NCBI RefSeq assembly: GCF_900148495.1
Contig: NZ_FTRU01000007.1
Span: 124,001 to 188,000 of the forward strand
Reading direction: 5' to 3'
Source: Negativibacillus massiliensis
Lineage (GTDB): Bacteria; Bacillota; Clostridia; Oscillospirales; Ruminococcaceae
DNA: 64,000 nt
A program made the position numbers and the translations under genes. Shown piece after piece: positions 26,241-34,186 of this stretch. A model generated the notes under the pieces. The model worked only from the letters and a program-made list of their open reading frames with translations, had not been told where the DNA came from and searched no databases. Each line of letters starts with the position of its first letter. Position 1 is the stretch's first letter.

Positions 26241-28061
26241 TTATGGTGCCTGATAATATTGTGCGTGGCGGGTTTGTCCGCCAAACAGATTATCGTAAGC
26301 AAAGGTGCGGTAGTCCTCAATCATCGAGGTGTAGTCATTGGTTTCCAGATGACTGTATGCTTTGCCGTTTGCATCGACATAGCCGACGAAGGTCATGGCA
26401 GGAAGCTTCTGCTGGAAATCAGTCAGATAATTTTCATAGGTAGAAGCTTCGATTCCTGCATAGGAAAGCAGGTACTGGCCGAGGAAGTTTAAGCTACTGG
26501 TTGGAATCTGGTCATCAGGCAGGTCGTAGTTTGCCCAGATGAGGAATGGGGTCTTGTATTTGTCCATGTACTGCTCCATGGTCATGTTGTCCTGGGTGAC
26601 GCCATAGGCTTTGTCCAGAAATTCCTGCTCGACAGAAGGCTGGTGGTCACCAAACATCAGGATGATGGTCGGCTCGTCCTGATGGATGAAATAATCCACA
26701 AGCAGTTGGAAAGCTTCATCGCTCTTGTTTGCGAGGGTGAGGTACTGTTCTGCCATCGGATATTTTCCGGGCTCATCGGTGAGGGTGACCTCAGCAGGGT
26801 AATTTCCTACGGTGTAGCTGCCGTGATTCTGGATGGTGACGTTAAACAAAAACAGGCGTTCTTCCGGAGACTTATGCTCAAATTCGTAGATGATCTGGTT
26901 AAAGGAAGATTGGTCGCTGACATAGCCATGCTCCTCGGTCAGTGGAACATCCATATCCTCTACACATTTAAACTGGTCGAATCCCAGCAGCGGATATGCC
27001 TGATTGCGCTGCCAGGAGGTTCGTTCGCCTGGATGGATGGCAAGGGTGCGATAGCCATTTTCTTTGAGCAGGGAGGCAAGCGAAGCGGTAGGCTCCAGCA
27101 CATACTGCTGGTAAGGGATGCTGCCCGACGGCAGAAATGCCATCGAGTTTCCGGTCAGGAATTCAAATTCGCTGGCGCTGGTTCCTGCTCCAAAAACGGA
27201 GGTATAGCTGTGACCCTGAATACAGTTGTCCAGTGAGTTTATGTAGTCAGTGACGCTCTCGCTTAAGGAGAGATTGCCGAAATCTTCAAAGTCTGCCCAG
27301 GACTCGTTCATGATAGCAACGATGTTGGGGCGGGTATCAGTGGAAACCGCCGGAGTGTGATCGGTGACACCCGAAACGATGCGGTTGAGGTTCTCTTCGG
27401 AGCTGTCTTTTGGCTCTTCTACCGACATAAACTGGGTGTTGCGCAGGAATACTGCTAAAGCGCCATCCTGCGAGTAGGATTTGGACTGATCCCAGACATC
27501 AGTTTCAATGCCGAGATAGCCCAGCGCGTTTGGCTGCAAAACCGGGTAGGCACAGAGCAGAATCGCACAAAGGTAGGTGACGCGCAGACGCAGACGATTT
27601 TTGGATGGACGGAAGCGTCCTGTTTTGAGCTTTTTGCGCAGCAGGAAGATCATTGCCGCAATCAACAGGATGGAAATTGCCATCGGGATGTTGAGGGAGA
27701 ACTGGTAGCTGTCTGCAACAGCAGCAGCGGTTCCCAGAGCGGTGAAATCCCAAGGGAGAATCGGTGTGCCGCGAAACAGCGAAACATAGTGGTTTGCAAT
27801 ACCCCAGATACAGCACAGGATGTGAGTGAGGATGGAGCAGACCACGATATAGTTTGTGACAGCGCAGAGGGTAAAGTGAACCACACCGATGCACAGATAG
27901 TTTGCCAGCAGGACATTGAGGGAATATTCCCAAGGGAGTCCGCCGCTGTAGGCAAACTGCATGAGGTAAAAGGCGGTCAGTGGGGTGACCAGCAGGAGGA
28001 TGCTCAAAAAGACCTCATCGCGGGAGAGGTGCTTTTTGAGAAAGGTTTTAACTGGATTCAT
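26241..28061 (-). CDS. LTA synthase family sulfatase-like membrane enzyme
   Basis: A 606-residue protein with about five N-terminal membrane helices (about residues 15-190) and a large extracellular alkaline-phosphatase/sulfatase-like domain. Expected active-site pieces are NIVAIMNESWAD (metal-binding Glu), GAGTSASEFEFL (nucleophilic Thr), HPGERTSW and GDHQPS. Such enzymes polymerise or transfer glycerol phosphate to lipoteichoic acid or glycolipids. ATG 28061 is selected for AAAGGA 10 bases upstream and because the 57 codons before it translate repeat copy B. It has a long leader of about 300 bases. Confidence 0.9.
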   Translation of the reverse strand: MNPVKTFLKKHLSRDEVFLSILLLVTPLTAFYLMQFAYSGGLPWEYSLNVLLANYLCIGVVHFTLCAVTNYIVVCSILTHILCCIWGIANHYVSLFRGTPILPWDFTALGTAAAVADSYQFSLNIPMAISILLIAAMIFLLRKKLKTGRFRPSKNRLRLRVTYLCAILLCAYPVLQPNALGYLGIETDVWDQSKSYSQDGALAVFLRNTQFMSVEEPKDSSEENLNRIVSGVTDHTPAVSTDTRPNIVAIMNESWADFEDFGNLSLSESVTDYINSLDNCIQGHSYTSVFGAGTSASEFEFLTGNSMAFLPSGSIPYQQYVLEPTASLASLLKENGYRTLAIHPGERTSWQRNQAYPLLGFDQFKCVEDMDVPLTEEHGYVSDQSSFNQIIYEFEHKSPEERLFLFNVTIQNHGSYTVGNYPAEVTLTDEPGKYPMAEQYLTLANKSDEAFQLLVDYFIHQDEPTIILMFGDHQPSVEQEFLDKAYGVTQDNMTMEQYMDKYKTPFLIWANYDLPDDQIPTSSLNFLGQYLLSYAGIEASTYENYLTDFQQKLPAMTFVGYVDANGKAYSHLETNDYTSMIEDYRTFAYDNLFGGQTRHAQYYQAP

Positions 28062-28094
28062 AATAGCACGTTCCTTTGTAGTTGTCATTTGGAT

Positions 28095-28320
28095 AAACGA
28101 TCTGTCTTTGCGCCGAAGGCGAACAGAAGTTTTTTGTAGTTGAAAACTTGTTTTCAACTGGCTTTTCGTACACAAAAGCTCATGGGGGTAAACAGCACAA
28201 GATGTGCTGTGGGAAATGCCCCTGTGACACATAAATAAAAAGAGAAAAACGTTCGGGGCAGGATGTTGGTCAGAGGCTGCCGCACGTCAGTGCGCAAAGA
28301 CGGAGTCTTTGGATTTGCAT
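28095..28320. repeat. Intergenic multi-hairpin repeat, copy B
   Basis: This lies in the untranslated leader of the LTA-synthase-like gene. Hairpins include GTTGAAAAC-tt-GTTTTCAAC (28139-28158), CGCAC-gtca-GTGCG (28281-28294) and CAAAGAC-gga-GTCTTTG (28295-28311). The last two follow the same order as in copies C and D. Much of it is an inverted homologue of 63380-63530. Confidence 0.75.
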
Positions 28321-28364
28321 AGTAATTTTTGAGCGGTTGACCTCTACCCAAAGACGCAAAATGA

Positions 28365-28393
28365 ATTATAGTATAAAACGGGATAAATGTCAA
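28365..28393 (-). promoter_or_regulatory. Consensus SigA promoter of the LTA synthase gene
   Basis: On the minus strand a perfect TTGACA and a perfect TATAAT are separated by 17 bases. It gives a transcript whose first 300 bases are repeat copy B. Confidence 0.85.
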
Positions 28394-28417
28394 AAACAAG
28401 TCAAAAATGAGTAAAAA

Positions 28418-28445
28418 TTGCGTAAATTACGCAGGTGCGTATACC
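28418..28445 (+). promoter_or_regulatory. Putative promoter/operator of the RHH gene
   Basis: TTGCGT and TATACC are 16 bases apart, and the palindrome TGCGTAA-a-TTACGCA (28419-28433) overlaps the -35. A palindrome here is a reasonable autoregulatory site for the ribbon-helix-helix protein encoded downstream. Confidence 0.4.
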
Positions 28446-28490
28446 AAGAAAAGCAGAAGAAAGTATACTCAAACAAAGGGAGATGAGAAG

Positions 28491-28688
28491 ATGGGAACAG
28501 TTTTCAGAATACCAAAACCAGAAAAAAGAGTGCTGGTTAGCCTTCGTATGGATAAAAAGAATCTTTGTGAGATCACAAAGAGTGCAAAGAAGATTGGAAT
28601 ATCCAGAAATGAGTGGATTGTGCAGGCAATTGAGTATGCCATAAACAGTATGGAGCAGGAAGAGAATGTAGGAAAAACGGAAAAATGA
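28491..28688 (+). CDS. Small ribbon-helix-helix-like protein
   Basis: A 65-residue protein whose pattern (RVLVSLRMDKKNLCEITKSAKK then IGISRNEWIVQAIEYAI) is that of Arc/MetJ-type ribbon-helix-helix DNA-binding proteins. The beta strand is near residues 13-19 and two helices follow. ATG 28491 has GGGAG 8 bases upstream. It has no toxin partner beside it, so it is more likely a stand-alone regulator than an antitoxin. Confidence 0.7.
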   Translation: MGTVFRIPKPEKRVLVSLRMDKKNLCEITKSAKKIGISRNEWIVQAIEYAINSMEQEENVGKTEK

Positions 28689-28725
28689 AAAAGGACTGCG
28701 AACAACTGTTCGCAGTCCTTTTTGT
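28686..28725. terminator. Bidirectional terminator (RHH / nrdD)
   Basis: AAAGGACTGCGAACA and TGTTCGCAGTCCTTT pair with A and T runs outside. The stem begins at the RHH stop codon. Confidence 0.9.
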
Positions 28726-28732
28726 TCTCTTA

Positions 28733-31075
28733 TTAAGCTTTGGAAAGCCCGTGTTTTACCCTGTCACGTTCCTCCGCGCGTTTTGCATCGTTAAAATGCT
28801 CGAGCGAACCGACCAGATAGCCGGTGATGCGGCGGATACGCTCGATTGGCTGATCTTCCGTTTCTTTGCGGTGGCAGTGTGGGCACTCGTCTCCAATGAT
28901 GCCGGTATAGCCGCAGACTGGGTCGCGGTCGACCGGATGATTGATCGAGCCGTAACCGATGCCGGATTCTTTCATGCAGCGGATGAGCTGTTCAAAAGCG
29001 TCCACGTTCTGGAGCGGGTCGCCGTCCAATTCCACATAGGTGATGTGTCCGCCATTGGTGAGAGCATGATACGGTGCCTCCAGACGGATTTTATCAAAGG
29101 CGTTGATGTCAAAGTAGACTGGAATATGGAAGGAGTTGGTGTAGTAGTCGCGGTCGGTGACGCCAGGAATCACACCAAAACGCTCGCGGTCGATTTTGAC
29201 AAATCGTCCGGACAAGCCTTCTGCCGGGGTGGCGATGAGCGAGAAGTTGAGCTTTCTCTTTTCGCTTTCTGCATCCATTCTGGCGCGCATATGGCCGATG
29301 ATCTCCAATCCCAGATTCTGCGCGTATTCGCTCTGTCCGTGGTGCTGACCAATCAAAGCAGTGAGTGTTTCGGCAAGTCCGATAAAACCGATGGTGAGGG
29401 TACCGTGCTTTAATACTTCGGCAATCTCATCGTTCGGACCGAGTTTTTCCGAGTCTAGCCATACTCCCTGTCCCATCAGGAATGGGAAGTTGAGCACCTT
29501 CTTCTGTCCCTGAATGCGGAAACGGTCCAGAAGCTGCTGGATGACAAGATCGATTTTTCGATCGAGCAGGTCAAAGAACAGGTCGATGTTTTTGTTGGAC
29601 AGGATGGCAAGGCGCGGCAGATTGATCGAGGTGTAGGAAAGATTTCCGCGTCCGGTGGTAATTTCCCGGGTCGGGTCATAAACATTTGCAGCAACGCGGG
29701 TGCGGCAGCCCATATAGGCAACCTCGGTTTCCGGATGACCCTCCTTGTAGTACTGGAGGTTAAACGGTGCATCCAGGAAGGAAAAGTTTGGGAAAAGACG
29801 TTTTGCCGATACCTTGCAGGCAAGACGGAACAGATCGTAGTTTGGATCACCTGGATTAAAGTTTACCCCTTCCTTTACCTTGAAAATATGGATTGGGAAG
29901 ATCGGGGTTTCGCCGTGACCCAAGCCGGCCTGTTCTGCCAGCAGCATGTTTTTGATGACCATTCTGCCCTCTGGAGAGGTGTCGGTGCCGTAGTTTAAGG
30001 AGCTGAACGGAGTCTGTGCTCCTGCGCGGGAATGCATAGTGTTAAGGTCATCAATCAGGGTCTGCATTGCCTGATAGGTCGCACACTCGGTTTCGGTGTA
30101 GGCGTGTTTTGCAGCAAACTGTTGAGCAGAAATAATCTGTGCTTCCGGACAGCCCAGAAGAGCCTGTAAAGCTTCCCGTTCCGCGGCAGTGTAGCTTTCG
30201 TTTGATTCGAGAGTTGGCACAAGCTGTTTTTCTTCCAGAGCGGCAAAGACCGGAGAGAGGGCTTCTGAGCTGTTTTCCAGTCCGCACAGAAGCTCACAGG
30301 CGTTGCACAGACAGCGGCGATAATGCTTCTGGTAGGTTTTGCGCACACCGGGGGCCATATCAAAATCAAATTTCGGTACACTCTGTCCACCATGCTGGTC
30401 ATTCTGGTTTGCCTGAATAGCGGTATAAGCCAGAGCAGCATAATCTGCAATGTCCTCCGGTTCCCGCAGATAACCGTAGCCGCAGTTAAAGCCACCGGCA
30501 AACAATCGGGTTAGGTCAATCTGACAGCAGGTGGTGGTCAGGGAGAAAAAGTCGAGGTCGTGGATATGGATGTCGCCGCAGTCGTGAGCGCGGGCGTGTT
30601 CCGGGTCGAGTACAAACATCTCGTAAAATGCCTTGGCACCTTCAGAGCCATATTTGAGCATAGTTCCCATGGCAGTGTTGCCGTCGATATTGGCATTTTC
30701 ACGCTTGATGTCGTTTTCCGCAGCACTTTTGAAGGTGAGATCTTCGTAAACCTTCATCAGCTTGGTGTTCATCTCACGCACGCGGGTACGCTGTGCGCGG
30801 TAGAGGATGTATTCTTTGGCAGTGCGGGAGTGACCATTTTCGATCAGCACCTTTTCCACCATGTCTTGAATCTGTTCCACCGTAGGTGATACAGTCAGAG
30901 ACTGTGACGGAGCATATTTTTCCTCCAGACGCTGGCCCACCTGCAAAGCAAGATGATAAGCGGTCTGATAGTCCTTTCCTCCGACCGAAGTTGCTGCGCG
31001 GAAAATCGCGTTGGCGATCTTCTCGACGTCGTAAGCCGCAGTGCGGCCATCTCGCTTAATGATGGTGGTAAACAT
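28733..31075 (-). CDS. nrdD: Anaerobic ribonucleoside-triphosphate reductase
   Basis: A class III ribonucleotide reductase of 780 residues that makes deoxynucleotides without oxygen. Residues 3-95 form an ATP-cone allosteric domain (TTIIKRDGRTAAYDVEKIANAI). The C-terminus has a zinc site (VCGYTG and CPHC) and the glycyl radical site in RITGYLVG near residue 750. ATG 31075 has AAAGGAG 7 bases upstream. The activating enzyme NrdG is not encoded next to it. Its presence marks an anaerobe or facultative anaerobe. Confidence 0.95.
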   Translation of the reverse strand: MFTTIIKRDGRTAAYDVEKIANAIFRAATSVGGKDYQTAYHLALQVGQRLEEKYAPSQSLTVSPTVEQIQDMVEKVLIENGHSRTAKEYILYRAQRTRVREMNTKLMKVYEDLTFKSAAENDIKRENANIDGNTAMGTMLKYGSEGAKAFYEMFVLDPEHARAHDCGDIHIHDLDFFSLTTTCCQIDLTRLFAGGFNCGYGYLREPEDIADYAALAYTAIQANQNDQHGGQSVPKFDFDMAPGVRKTYQKHYRRCLCNACELLCGLENSSEALSPVFAALEEKQLVPTLESNESYTAAEREALQALLGCPEAQIISAQQFAAKHAYTETECATYQAMQTLIDDLNTMHSRAGAQTPFSSLNYGTDTSPEGRMVIKNMLLAEQAGLGHGETPIFPIHIFKVKEGVNFNPGDPNYDLFRLACKVSAKRLFPNFSFLDAPFNLQYYKEGHPETEVAYMGCRTRVAANVYDPTREITTGRGNLSYTSINLPRLAILSNKNIDLFFDLLDRKIDLVIQQLLDRFRIQGQKKVLNFPFLMGQGVWLDSEKLGPNDEIAEVLKHGTLTIGFIGLAETLTALIGQHHGQSEYAQNLGLEIIGHMRARMDAESEKRKLNFSLIATPAEGLSGRFVKIDRERFGVIPGVTDRDYYTNSFHIPVYFDINAFDKIRLEAPYHALTNGGHITYVELDGDPLQNVDAFEQLIRCMKESGIGYGSINHPVDRDPVCGYTGIIGDECPHCHRKETEDQPIERIRRITGYLVGSLEHFNDAKRAEERDRVKHGLSKA

Positions 31076-31177
31076 AGAAATTCTCCTTTGATGTAATCTA
31101 TCCCATAAAAAAAGAATAGTGTACGACAGAGCTTTCTGTGCGCACATATTCTTGCAGCAGATTATTTTATCCTCACT

Positions 31178-31206
31178 ATTGTATCGGGTAGTGAAATTTT
31201 CGTCAA
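31178..31206 (-). promoter_or_regulatory. SigA promoter of nrdD
   Basis: On the minus strand TTGACG and TACAAT are separated by 17 bases. A dyad CACTA-N10-TAGTG overlaps the -10. It is not a good match to an NrdR box because the centre is too long. Confidence 0.75.
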
Positions 31207-31569
31207 TTAGCAAAACCCACGAATTTTTGTTGTTTACTCCGAGTATATCACAAGATACAGTATACTAAATTTTAAAATGGACTGATAGACACCAGATATA
31301 GAAATCCTGTCAGAAAAGAAGTAAAAAATGGTAGGATATTCGTAGAATATCCTGCGTATTTTTTAGGCAGATTTCCGGAAAGTTAAAAAACGACTTGACA
31401 ACCTTCATTTTTTAAGCAAATCAAAGCAGGGAAAAGAAAACGGGCGCGCGGCAAAGAAGAATGATAAAAGGAAAACAGGGTAAGAATGGGAAAGGATTAT
31501 CCGCAGAGGAATGAAAACATAAAAGACAAAAAGAATTTGAAAAAGCAATAGACAATCTGCCGAAATTTT
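31207..31569. other. Gene-free region with an orphan hairpin
   Basis: No coding frame is supported. AGGATATTC-gta-GAATATCCT (31333-31353) is followed by a T6 tract on the plus strand and looks like an intrinsic terminator without a gene. A TATACT at 31261-31266 could start a short RNA of about 90 bases, but a good -35 is lacking. Confidence 0.35.
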
Positions 31570-31603
31570 GCAAAAAGAAAAGGCTCCCTAAGTAAGGGAG
31601 CCC
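31570..31603 (-). terminator. Terminator of the NERD-domain gene
   Basis: GGCTCCCT pairs with AGGGAGCC and on the minus strand is followed by a T-rich tract. Confidence 0.75.
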
Positions 31604-31620
31604 TGAAAAGATGCAGTAAA

Positions 31621-32223
31621 TTAGTGAAGATTGGAAAGAACATCGGTAACTGCAGCAACGTCAATGTTGTTGTCCTGCTCAAATTTTTCTTTTTCCAGCA
31701 ATTTCTTAAACTGGTTTACCGTCATGACGATGTTTTCCTTGCCAACATGGCTTAAGTACATTGGAGCGTCTGCCTTGGAGCCGACAATAACAACAGCCGA
31801 TTCAATCTTAAGGTTATATACCTTCTTTTTCGCCATCAGTCTGCGGAACATATCGAGCTTTTTGTCCATTTCCTTAACTGGGTTTAAGAAGCGAACCTTC
31901 TTTTCGTTATCCACAAAGGACCAGTATTCCTCAGTAAAGTCACCATAAAAATCGCCCTTGCCCTGCAAAGCAGAAACAAACAGCAGTCCGAATTCGCCTA
32001 CCATAACAAAATCGATGGTCTGTGTTTTGCCGTCCAGCTCCATCGAAACGTTTTCCAGTACCTTATATTTTCTAGGAAATGCAAAGCGTTTGAGGATGGA
32101 TTTTACGGTCTGCTTTCCATAGTTCCCTTTGGTAAAGCGGAGATTTTTCATCAGATACCATGCGATAAAAACTGCGGCACAAAATGCGACAACAGCGATG
32201 AGGATGATAACAGAGTTGTTCAT
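31621..32223 (-). CDS. Membrane-anchored NERD-domain protein
   Basis: A 200-residue protein with one N-terminal membrane helix (about residues 4-26) and a cytoplasmic nuclease-related (NERD) domain. The fold is visible as GKQTVKSILKR, an IDFVMVGEFGLLFVSA core and GDFYGDF...W. The Asp of the core is kept, but the usual E-x-K after the second strand is replaced by SALQG and the early GE is GKQ. The nuclease may therefore be inactive. It is monocistronic with its own promoter and terminator. Confidence 0.75.
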   Translation of the reverse strand: MNNSVIILIAVVAFCAAVFIAWYLMKNLRFTKGNYGKQTVKSILKRFAFPRKYKVLENVSMELDGKTQTIDFVMVGEFGLLFVSALQGKGDFYGDFTEEYWSFVDNEKKVRFLNPVKEMDKKLDMFRRLMAKKKVYNLKIESAVVIVGSKADAPMYLSHVGKENIVMTVNQFKKLLEKEKFEQDNNIDVAAVTDVLSNLH

Positions 32224-32281
32224 AACAAAGTCCCTTCTTCGAAAAAATGATCCTCAGCAAAATGGTGAGGAGAATAGAACT

Positions 32282-32310
32282 ATTGTATCATAAGAGAACA
32301 AAACCGTAAA
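32282..32310 (-). promoter_or_regulatory. Promoter of the NERD-domain gene
   Basis: On the minus strand TTTACG and TACAAT are 17 bases apart with an extended TGA before the -10. Confidence 0.65.
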
Positions 32311-32393
32311 GAGAAAACGGGAAATTTCCCCCTGCATTGTCGGACAGAGTGTAAACTTTTGGCAAAGAAAAAGGCAGAGCAGGGTCAGAGCGC

Positions 32394-32421
32394 TTGACAG
32401 TTTTACGATATCCATTATAAT
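32394..32421 (+). promoter_or_regulatory. SigA promoter of the lipoprotein gene
   Basis: TTGACA and TATAAT are separated by 16 bases and lie about 95 bases before the chosen start codon. Confidence 0.85.
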
Positions 32422-32514
32422 TTGAAGATAGGATTTTTTTAACAGACAAGCCCTTTTGACAGGATGGAGGACATTTTGGGTCCTGCAAAAACAGAAAGGT
32501 GGAAACACAAACGA

Positions 32515-33084
32515 ATGAAGCGTTTTTATAAAAAAGCGGTCAGCCTTTTGATGGCGGCAGTGCTATGTACAGGGATTTTTTCGGGCTGTGAAGCACTGGA
32601 TACCACCCTTCCAGACGAAGAGGAGACGCAGGAGGCAATTGAGACCCGCAAAGCACAGGCAAATCCCCAGAAGGCACTGGAGCAGATCTATTCTGATCTG
32701 GGTAAGCGCATCGGGCTGGTGGAACCAACCGAGGAACAGCTGGAATCTGTGGTGGGATTAAATCTGGATGATGTGGAAAAAGCCTATGTGCGCTATGTGG
32801 AAATGGACTTTGGTGCAGATGATGTTTATATCATCCTTCCAAAAGATGGGGAAGATGAGAACGGAAACTCTCACCATGAGAACGTTTTGGCAGCACTGCG
32901 GGAGCGCAAAGACGACCGGATTCGGGAATTTGTCAATTACGATGTCTACAATTCTTCAGCAATTGCAGAAAATGCAGTCATCTTTGAACGAGGCGGATAT
33001 GTGGTTATGCTGATGCTGGAGGACAACGATTCGGCAAGACGAATTGTCGAACGTTATATCCCGGAAAAACTGAATCTGTCATAG
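32515..33084 (+). CDS. Putative lipoprotein, DUF4358-like
   Basis: A 189-residue protein with a lipoprotein signal peptide: KRFYKKAV, a hydrophobic stretch and the lipobox FSGC. The mature part resembles the clostridial DUF4358 family in size and pattern (YSDLGKRIGL and a YVRYVEMDFGADDVYIILP strand). Its function is unknown, probably at the outer face of the membrane. ATG 32515 fits the signal peptide, although the AGGTGG site is 13 bases away; an upstream in-frame ATG at 32464 is an alternative. Confidence 0.7.
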   Translation: MKRFYKKAVSLLMAAVLCTGIFSGCEALDTTLPDEEETQEAIETRKAQANPQKALEQIYSDLGKRIGLVEPTEEQLESVVGLNLDDVEKAYVRYVEMDFGADDVYIILPKDGEDENGNSHHENVLAALRERKDDRIREFVNYDVYNSSAIAENAVIFERGGYVVMLMLEDNDSARRIVERYIPEKLNLS

Positions 33085-33085
33085 T

Positions 33086-33115
33086 GAAAAAGAGGAAGGG
33101 TGACCTTCCTCTTTT
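33086..33115 (+). terminator. Terminator of the lipoprotein gene
   Basis: AGAGGAAGG and CCTTCCTCT pair and are followed by T4. Confidence 0.8.
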
Positions 33116-33150
33116 GTGTATGGAACAGGAATGGAGGGAGAAGAGCAACT

Positions 33151-33774
33151 GTGTTTTCGGATATTCTATGGATCTTTTTTGATATGGGCTCTACTTTGGT
33201 GGATGAACAGCAGGCATTTCGTCATCGGGTAAGGGATGCTATTCAAGGAACCGATATTGGAGAAGAACAGTTTTATCAAACGATGATTTCGTACTACCAG
33301 CAGAACAAAAAGGGAGACAAGGAGGCATTTGCTTTTTATAACCTTGCAAAACCGGAGTGGCACTCGGAAGATGAGGTGCTGTATGCAGGGGTAAAAGAAT
33401 GCTTAAACAGGCTGAAAGGTCGGTATCGGTTGGGAATTATTGCAAATCAACTGCCCGGTGCATATAAGCGCTTGGAACAATGGGGGATTTTGCAGGAGTT
33501 TTCTCTGATTGTTACTTCTGACCAGGAAGGTATTGCAAAACCAGACCTGCGCATTTTCGAGGCTGCCCTGCAAAGAGCAGATTGTCCGGCAGAGCGCTGT
33601 GTCATGATTGGAGACAGGCTGGATAATGACATTGCGCCGGCAAAAAAGCTGGGCTTTAAGACCATTTGGGTCAGGCAGGGATTGAGCGCGTATACTTCTC
33701 CGACCAGTCAATGGGAGCAGGCAGATACAGTGGTGGATAGGATAGAACAGATCGCGGCTCTGTTTGGAGTATAA
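33151..33774 (+). CDS. HAD family hydrolase
   Basis: A 207-residue haloacid-dehalogenase-type phosphatase. Motif I is FFDMGSTL, so the nucleophilic Asp is kept but the usual second Asp is Gly. Motif II is IIANQ, motif III is GIAKPD and motif IV is IGDRLDND. The loss of the second Asp is seen in some clostridial members and may change activity. GTG 33151 has GGAGGGAG about 10 bases upstream. Substrate is unknown. Confidence 0.85.
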   Translation: MFSDILWIFFDMGSTLVDEQQAFRHRVRDAIQGTDIGEEQFYQTMISYYQQNKKGDKEAFAFYNLAKPEWHSEDEVLYAGVKECLNRLKGRYRLGIIANQLPGAYKRLEQWGILQEFSLIVTSDQEGIAKPDLRIFEAALQRADCPAERCVMIGDRLDNDIAPAKKLGFKTIWVRQGLSAYTSPTSQWEQADTVVDRIEQIAALFGV

Positions 33775-33808
33775 AAAAGGTCGATGCTTTTAAGCATCGA
33801 CCTTTTTG
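33773..33808. terminator. Bidirectional terminator (HAD / lepA)
   Basis: AGGTCGATGCTT and AAGCATCGACCT pair between A6 and T5. It follows the HAD stop directly and would also end the lepA transcript after repeat copy C. Confidence 0.9.
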
Positions 33809-33840
33809 TTTCTTTGTTTGTTTTGGCGACATAAGGAGAA

Positions 33841-34186
33841 GCAACTTCAAGTTAGTACTGCCGAAAACTTCCCACTGGGAACTTTTCGGGGATAGCTACT
33901 ATTTACAATCGGTTTTCGAGAACCTTTTCTCTTGCAAAAAGGTTCTCGAGCTCTCCCAATAAGCGCCTGAATGATAAAGGTGTTTCGCACTCTGCGGAGT
34001 GCGACCAAAGACGCTGTCTTTGGAATCTGTGAGCTTTTTGAAAAAAGCTCAACCAAAAACTTTTCGATTTCGCCAAACGAGCGAGTGTGATAACGCGAGC
34101 GCCGCGTGCTGAATCCAAAGCAATACGCAAAGCCGAAGCGCGATACAGCTTTGGTACTTTCTCAGAAAGTACAGGGCTCAGTCTGC
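33841..34186. repeat. Intergenic multi-hairpin repeat, copy C
   Basis: At least six hairpins lie between the lepA stop and its terminator. They include CCGAAAAcTTCCC pairing with GGGAAcTTTTCGG (33861-33889), CGAGAACCTTTT with AAAAGGTTCTCG (33917-33948) and TCGCACT with AGTGCGA (33985-34004). Further ones are CCAAAGAC with GTCTTTGG (34005-34023), GAGCTTTTT with AAAAAGCTC (34031-34050) and GTACTTTC with GAAAGTAC (34154-34172). The block 33980-34052 aligns with copies D and F. Confidence 0.78.

Noticed and set aside
28062-28232. In-frame N-terminal extension of the LTA-synthase-like protein
   Set aside because: The extension translates repeat copy B and lacks a ribosome site; the ATG at 28061 has one.
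31140-31206. NrdR box upstream of nrdD
   Set aside because: The CACTA/TAGTG dyad has a ten-base centre instead of four and no second box at the usual distance was found.
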